Shown here piece by piece: positions 48,106-56,900 of a DNA stretch of 64,000 nucleotides. The stretch is from contig JACMZG010000008.1 of the NCBI GenBank assembly GCA_018340805.1, forward strand, positions 76,676,855-76,740,854. The letters are read 5' to 3'. Source of the stretch: Microvelia longipes (lineage: Eukaryota; Arthropoda; Insecta; Hemiptera; Veliidae). A program made the position numbers and the translations under genes. Position 1 is the stretch's first letter; every line of letters begins with the position of its first letter. A model generated the notes under the pieces. That model searched no databases and was not told the DNA's origin. It saw only the letters and a program-made list of their open reading frames with translations.

Positions 48106-50860
48106 TCAAAAAAAGTTTAATACCTTTTCCCTTCAATTCTGTCATCAAACAACCTCATAAGCATTATTTTATAAAAAAATACTAAAAAAGCTGATAACAT
48201 TAAAAGGAAATAAGATATTCTGAAGTTTTTGATGACAGAAGTAAAGGAGAAAGGGTATTTATATTTTGGAATTAATTTATTCCAAAATATAAATACCCTC
48301 TCTCCTTATCTTCTGTCATTGAGCAACCTCGTAAGCATTATTTTCTGCTTACTTACATTTATAAAAAAATGCTTCTAATTCTAATACTTAAAAAAAGCAT
48401 TAGAAGAAAATAAAATACTTTAAGAAAAATTGAGATGAGTTAATATGTAAAGTAGTAGATGTGGAGTGACCTTGTGCACACAAGCAGGACAGGATACAGT
48501 ACCTAAATATTTCTAGTTATTAGCTATGACATCACACTCTAACATTGACTCTATGATGTCATAATGTCTAGAGGAACCTTCATCAACAACTTGTCATGAA
48601 TAACTCATTAATCACATCCTTCTAATCTTTTATCTCTATTAACTTTAAATTTATTAAAATATTATAATTAAGTATTAAAAGTTAATATTTTAGTTAGCGG
48701 CATGATATTTATATATCTCAAGTTCAACGTATGAGAAGTTTAATGTGCATACATTCTAAAATAAATGCTCCAATAAGTTCTAAAATAAATTTGAATGAAA
48801 TGTGCTTTATTTCAAAAAAGATTTACACAATAAAATTTTTTATTATTATTATATAATTTTTTATACATATTTATTTCTTTTTGTTTTATTTTTTTATCAC
48901 AATTACCCTTCTGAATCTTATCGAAAGGGGAGATCAGGTATATTAATAATTAGTAGTAATTATATTATAGTAATATTATAGTAGAGTTTCAGTAAGTTGT
49001 ATTGCAAACTATCATTACGCCTCAACTATTAAATAAATTTTAATAATATTTAGCTAGCTTTTGCTTCTCATAGAAGGCAAAAGCTAAATCTTATAGAGGC
49101 AAAGCAAATCTATATTAAATAGTATTTTATGACTTTCCCTATTCAAATTAAAAATGAAAGAAAACTAATCCTGTAAGATCCTATAAATAAATCCTATAAT
49201 CCTATAAATAATTGCTTAGCAAAACATGTATTAAAAATTTATTCTTACTTTTTTTAATTACTCTATATACAGGGTGACTTAATCTTAATGGGACAAAAAA
49301 AAATAGAATCAAGATTTTTCTTGTCCCATTAAGATTAAGTCACCCTGTAGATTCCATTTAATCTCTTAAAAAATAACAATAAAACAAAAATATACATTTC
49401 ATTCTTAATTTTAAATTAATATGATAAATAAAGCCATATAAACTGTTAATAAAAAAAAAGGCTTTAATAAATAAACCAATTCATTAAAATGTTTACTTAA
49501 TATTGTTTATTTATATTAAGTGTACAACAATGATATGATTGAATTATTTAAATATTTATTTATTATTATTTTATTATATTAGTATATTATTTAATAACAT
49601 ACTGGTCACTTAAATATTTTTTCTTTACCTATTTTTGTTTCTTTCTTTTTCTTTTTTATATAAATTGTTAATTTTTTTCTTTTTTTGTTGTAATCCTTAA
49701 GGATTGTTGGTATGATTTATAAATTGAATTAATAAATATGATTAAATAAAAACAGGACACAAGATCTTGTCAATCTTAATGTCAAGGTGTTTATAATCAA
49801 GGATCAAAATAATCATTACAATTTATATACTTCACCTATCAAAACTGGTAACTTAACTTTTGTATGTAACTCTAAACAAATCTGTGTATTGAACGGAATA
49901 TTATTGACGATCTTATATATAAAACTAACACAAGGATTGTTCCATTTCTCTTCATATCTACTGAATAAATCAAATTGAAAGTGACATTTTTACATTTAAT
50001 AATGTTTGATGGAAGTTATAGGAATGGGGAAGTGTTGTTTTTGTTTTATTAAATTTAGTGTTTTACGTTCTTCATTTAGTTCAGTTACTCCATTTAGGTT
50101 TCATTTAGAGTTTTATGTTCTTACCACAAATTTTAAGTTCTTGGGTCTCCTGACTTTATTAAGACCTGCTTAGTTTAACCGGACTAACAGTTTAACAGGA
50201 AAAGCAGAAAATAACTGAAAAAATACTCCCTTAAACTTGTCTTAAGACAAAATAAAAGTGTTGTAATTAATGTTTTTAAGGGGTGCTAATTCTAAATTAA
50301 ACAAACTGTCCCCCAGGATTACAAAGTGGCCATCCAGCATTTAACATTCTAAAGGCCGGCAGAGTAAAAATCATAAAAAGAAATCAGTCCAATCTAAAAG
50401 ACTAAATTCTTTAATTTTAATCTTTCACAAAGAAAGAATTTTCTTATTAAAGCTAATTTAGATTTTGTTTATATTAGTTGAACTCTTGTTTATTTAAGTC
50501 TAATTATAGAGTTGGTTTATGCAACTCAATTTGGATTTTCTATATGCTTTTGTTTTCTACATTTTGTGTATATTTGTTGCCTGTAGTTACTAATTAATTG
50601 AAGGGTGTGTTTGCTTAGAATAATACTATAAATAGAAGGAGTACTGCTAGTGGAGTCAACTATGACAACAAAATAAAATGTTTTTTTACCTCGTTTTCAC
50701 TTGAATATGGCGTCATAACTTAAATTAATGATGTCATACATTTTTCACAAACAATAGGCCTTGCAACCTCCCCAACATTACACTATATGCTAAGTTTCTT
50801 TTTGATTGAGAAGCCTTTGAAGCTTTATATACATACACACTACACACACACACACACACA

Positions 50861-50900
<40 letters not shown>

Positions 50901-53900
50901 CACACACACCACACACACAACACACAAATATATATATATATTGTCTCAAGAGGAGGAGTTAATATTTTGCAATTTCCTCATATTCAGTTTTTATCTTTAT
51001 TGTTTTCATTATAATTACACTTCACTTTAAGTGGATGTGATAGCACCAATCAGTGATTAGTTATAGTAGATGATTTTGAATCTGGAATGTCTTGCATTGC
51101 TTTTCAACTGGTTTTTATGGTGTTAATATCATTAAACAGTATAGGATTGTTAAAATATTATATCATTGGTATAATGCTATAAACTCAGTTAATAAAGATT
51201 ATGTTAAGTATTTTAAATTATTCCCAATTCAAGAGCAAAAAAATAACTTTATTAAATTATTCATGATATTGTTAATTAAATGATTAGCTTGTTTGGATGT
51301 TGACCCTGAAAAAGCAAGAATCTTATTGTAGAATTTAAAATCAGATACATGTTATGTGGGAACTTTTCCTCATCCTTACCACTTCAGACACGCTTTGCTT
51401 TTCCTTACAGTTTCCATACCACTCATTTATATTGCAGAAAAAATACCAAATTTCCACTGAATATGCTTAATTTTTGAAGTTAAAGAAAGCTAAAAAATCG
51501 AGTATGGGGTACTTCGGAACTTTTCCTTATCACATCAGATTCGCTATGCTTATTCACCTTGCTTCGGACTCACTTCGCTCGTCCTCAGAATATACAATTT
51601 ACAAAATTTATATAGCAGTATGTCTACGGACTCACTACGCTTCTCCTTAGATAGTAAATGCATCTGTTTCATTCTCAGTGGTCACACATACAGCACTGAT
51701 CACGCTCAATGCTGCTTAACTTTTATGATCCCACAAAAATCATGAATATACTTGTCGTATTGAAACGAAACTTTGTGTACCTATTTATTACGTAAAGGTA
51801 TAAATAAATAAATTAATAACCATTTATTAAGACAATTACAAATTTTTGTTTGTGCTTATTAGTATAATTTTCCATCTTAAATTAGAAAAATGCTGTGGTA
51901 CCAGCCCTAACGGCATGAGTGCATAATTTCTTACTTTACAAATTTTGAAAAAGGTAATAATTATTAGTTTTTAAAAGATTTACAAGTGACATATTTATAC
52001 ATTTTTACAATTTTTATTTGCTATTGTTTGTTTTATTTTATTTTATCTTAAGTCCTATACATTTTCTTTTATTTCTTTTATATCGTTTTCTGATTTTTTA
52101 AAATCGTACAAAAGTCATTTGATAAAAATTGAATTAATGCTGATAATGAGATGAAACTTGGCTCATATGTTAGTCATATTTGTTTTGACTTTTTATTTAT
52201 TTTTATTTATATATTTTTTAAGTTTGACTATTTATAATATTTTATATGGATTTGGCTATGGTGCAAAACTGATGGCTTTATGTTAGGTTGAAAGTGCTCT
52301 GAATAAATTATTGTGTTATGAAGAGACTATTTTCTTCATTCCCTTAATTTAATATAATGTTTGTTGTAACATAAACATTGTATTATACTGTTTGTTAGGC
52401 AAGCACTAAAGATGACCTTGTTAAGTTGAAAGTGCTTTATAGATATATGTGGAAAGATTTATTTGTCTATTATGTCATGTTTGGTTTTATTATTCTTAGA
52501 AATATGTAATAATTTGTTTGTTACAGTGTATGGTAAAACTCTAGAAGCAGATCTAATTGGAGATACTTCAGGATCATTTCAGAAGCTTTGTGTCTCTCTT
52601 GCAATGGTATGTCTCTTTGGTGTATATAGCATTTACAGCCTACTGTCATACTTTTTTATAGAATAATATTTTATCGTGGAGATCTGCTAGAGGGGCAAAT
52701 TTGTTTTAGCAATGCGTACTCTCTTGCTCAGCAATCCATTTCTTGCCTAAGTTTCCAGTTCCTGCTTTGTAACTTGACGAATAGCATTATTACTTGTTAC
52801 ACAATTTTTTCCTGATTTTAGAAAGGAAATTATATGCTTATAAATTATACAGAGGTTACACAAAACGGTGGTCATTATTTTAAAATCGACTCTTATAAAG
52901 CATTGTCCGCATTCATTTAATGCTCAGTTAATGCTAATTTTAAAATATTTTAGCTCATTGTAATTGTTAAAAAAGAAAATGTGCTAAAATGTTGTGAAGA
53001 TTAGTATAAACAAAGCTTTGTATGACTGCTCAAAATGTATTACAGAACTGATAGTTTGAAAAGCATTGTTTGAAATAAATATGGTTTGAAAATGCGTATT
53101 TTCTTTATAGAAAAATCCAGGAAAATTGACAAAAAGTAAAGCTCCGACAAATTTTGTCTCCAATGAAGCATTAACTAAAAACCATAGGTAGAACTGGTTT
53201 AGTATAGATGCTAGTATTTCAAATGAAATTTGCCTGGCATGTGGATATCCGTACCAGGATTTTAATAATCATTCATGGATAATTAATATTTTGAGATGCA
53301 TTTTAATCAAGATTTATAAATTTTCAAATAAGATTTAAATAAGAAAGAATAAAAGAGGTTCTCCACTTCATTATATATTAGATAATCCTTTTTCAACTCA
53401 GGAAACCTATTTTATAATAATTGTAATTATGATACATACGTTCATGATATGTTATGAATAAGATTGACTTGTTTGAATTTTTAAACATAATTATTATAAT
53501 TTTAATTATTAGTTTATCTTATAACATGATAGATCTATAATTTTTTAAAATTATAAATCATAGATTGCTTTTTATGATATTGTGAAAATATAATAGAAAT
53601 AATGCTATCATCAAATCCCATTAGTGTTTGAGCCAAAATTCGACCTCAGAATGGAAAGTTCACCCAACTTCTAGGGCTGTTAGAACTCTCTGTACACTTG
53701 ACCTCAGACTTTCTCCATTCCCTAATGCCTAATGTAGTATTTTTTTGGTTTTGCTACACGGAACCATAGAATACTCATTGCTTACTTTATGAAAACATCT
53801 GATATTATACTAAGCAGCCTTAATTTTACAAATAGTATATTTACATAGGATGTTGTAAATATTTATGTATTTTTGTTTGTTTGAATGATGGAGAAAAATG

Positions 53901-56900
53901 TCATTATACGAATGACATATTAACCAATTTTAGTCTGTAATCTATTTCAACATGAATTATGTATGTTTGCTGATTCCTTTAAAAATAAAAAAGTGTACAT
54001 TTTAAATTTCTTATGCATTTTTTTTATATATTGCAGTTTCCAAAAACATGTTAAATGTCAAATAAACTTGTACTCTTATGGGGACCTCTGAACTTTTCCA
54101 CACTACATCAGATCCGCTGAGCTCATCCTTTCTATTTCAGACTTGCTTTGCTCATACTCAGAATAAAATAGAAATCACCTGACTTAAACTGAAACATGTC
54201 TCCGAACTCGCTTTGTTCGTTCTCAGATAGTAATTACATTAGTTTTATTCCCAGCGGTCACCCATCTAGGCACTGACCTCGCTCGATGCTGCTGAACTTT
54301 TATAATCCAACAAGAACCATAGATATACTTGCCGTTTTCAAACCAAACTTTGTATGCTTATAAATTAAGGGATTATTTAATAAATTGAGGGATACACTTG
54401 TTCCTAAGTTCAATTCAATTGGATTCTTTATACAAATCGTTTGATAAAAATTGAACTATTGCTGATAATAAAATGAAACTGCACATTTGTTAGTCTTATA
54501 TATGACTGCGCTAAATCTCAAATCAATGGTTTCTGTGTAACTGAAACACCCTAGACACCATTTCCAATTTTTAAGTCTTAGTTTGGTCATTAGTATACTG
54601 TTAGTCTGTAAGCCCTTTCTTTGACAAGAAGGGCCCAACTACTTAGCCTTTTGCCTGGCTTTATCTCCCCACTACTACTACTACTATTCTTAGTCTAGAT
54701 ATGTGATATTGATGATAGATTTGCTGTGTTGTAGGGTAATAGAGACGAGAACCCAAGTGTAGATGAAAATCTAGCTAAGAACGATGCTAAGGATTTGATA
54801 TCTGCTGGTAAATATTAATTTTATTTTATTTTTTTAATCAAATTAAATTACTTCAAATTACTTTTTACTTTAATTAATTGATTTATAAATAAACAAATTA
54901 ATTAATACTTTTAATTTAAATTACTTTTTTACTAATTACTTTAAATTACTGTAAATTAATTATCTCCATTCATGGAAATATTAATAAGTTATATTTTTGG
55001 ACCCTTATATGTAGATCAATACAACTAAAAATATTTTTTTTTTAAATAATGATGACAGTGGTTAGTCTGTAAATGATAGATTTTGGCTCAATTCAATAAA
55101 AAAAAGTAGGGGTTGGCCATGACTTTGTATAGCGAAAACCAGCTACGGTTTATAGACCAGGTCAGGCCTACTAAGACAAAATAAGGTCTAAAATTGTTTT
55201 GAATTGATAATTTGACATGGACTTGATGTAAATTTCTCAAAATATATATGCTTAAAGTATTAACGAGTTGAAAAAACAGATAATTTTCATGCCCTAACCT
55301 AGATAGCAAGAGATACCCCCTTATTAACTCCTGGAAAACACAAAGAAATTCATGGTCTCCTACAAATAATAGGCATTTACTTTTTAATGATACACATCAC
55401 ATCACATTCTCTAAATTTATCACTTCAGTAAATTTTGAAAAATTAATTAATTCTTAAGACATAATTTCTCAAGATTATTTTTTGTATATATCCTGTTTTG
55501 TATATCTTTCGGCAAACTGATTATAGAATATCAACAGAAAGAAAAGGAAAAAAACAATTTTAAAAATCAAATTTTTCAACACAAAAAATATAACATAAAC
55601 ATTAAGAAGATTGAAAATGCATGTAGTGTTAGGATAAAGGGAGCATACAGTAAACAGAAATTTCTTTCAAGAAAAAAAAAGTTTTTTTTTTTTGTCAAAG
55701 AAATGAATAATTAAAAAAAAAAACAACGGATCATTATTTGCAAAATGTCCTCAAGCCTTGTCTGTTTTAAACACAATTTTATTTGATAGTAATATGTTAT
55801 TTTTAAAGGCAGTAATTTTGTGATAAATTTTAATACAAAAATACTTAAGTATCTTCTGTACGTCAAAAGTTATTTAAGTTTTTGTAATTTTTTAACTCTG
55901 TAGACACCATGTTAAAACAGCATAATAATAAATTTGATAATTACAAAAACAGTTATTTAAGTTTTTGTAATTTGTTTTTGTAACTCTGTAGGACACCATG
56001 TTAAAACAGCATAATAATAAATTTGATAATTACAAAAACAGTTATTTAGTTTTTGTAATTTTTTTAAACTCTGTAGGACACCATGTTAAAACAGCATAAT
56101 AATAAATTTGATAATTACAGAACAGTATTTAAGTTTTTGTAATTTGTTTTTGTAACTCTGTAGGACACCATATTAACAGCATAATATAATTTGTAATTAC
56201 AAAACAGTTATTTAAGTTTTTGTAATTTGTTTTTGTAACTCTGTAGGACACCATGTTAAACAGCAATAATATAATTTGATAATTACAAAACATTATTTAA
56301 GTTTTTGTAATTTTTTTTGTAACTCTGTAGGAACCATGTTAAAACAGCATAATATAAATTTGATAATTACAAAAACAGTTATTAGTTTTGTAATTTGTTT
56401 TTGTAACTCTGTAGGACACCATGTTAAAACAGCATAATAATAAATTTGATAATTACAAAAACAGTTATTTAAGTTTTTGTAATTTGTTTTTGTAACTCTG
56501 TAGGACACCATGTTAAAACAGCATAATAATAAATTTAATAATTACAAAAACTAAAATAACTTTTGACATACCAAAGGTATCGTTTTGTACTCAAATTTAT
56601 CACAAAATTACTTTCTTTCAAAATAAGCTATTGCTGTAAAAAAATGCATTTTAAAAAGGACCATCTTGCAAAATAAATATGGTAGTTGTAATCCATAAGA
56701 GGGATTTCAGACATTTATCGGTTGTTGAAGGGATAATCATGAAGCTTATTAGCCTCACAAAAAATATAAATATATAACAATAAGAGCGAAAGTATTAATT
56801 TAAATAAATAAAATTATAAGCAATCTTCCAAACACCCATAAGTTGCACACAAATTATATCATTGCTGAATTATGTTGTTATTTTATTTTTGACTTTACTT

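Noticed and set aside
54248..54345. Functional 5S rRNA gene
   Set aside because: Many substitutions, both 5S termini missing and fused to a repeat tail; better explained as a SINE head.
55860..56560. Regularly spaced repeats as a CRISPR array
   Set aside because: The repeats are head-to-tail satellite units with no variable spacers, in a eukaryotic intron. The same holds for 61632-61950.
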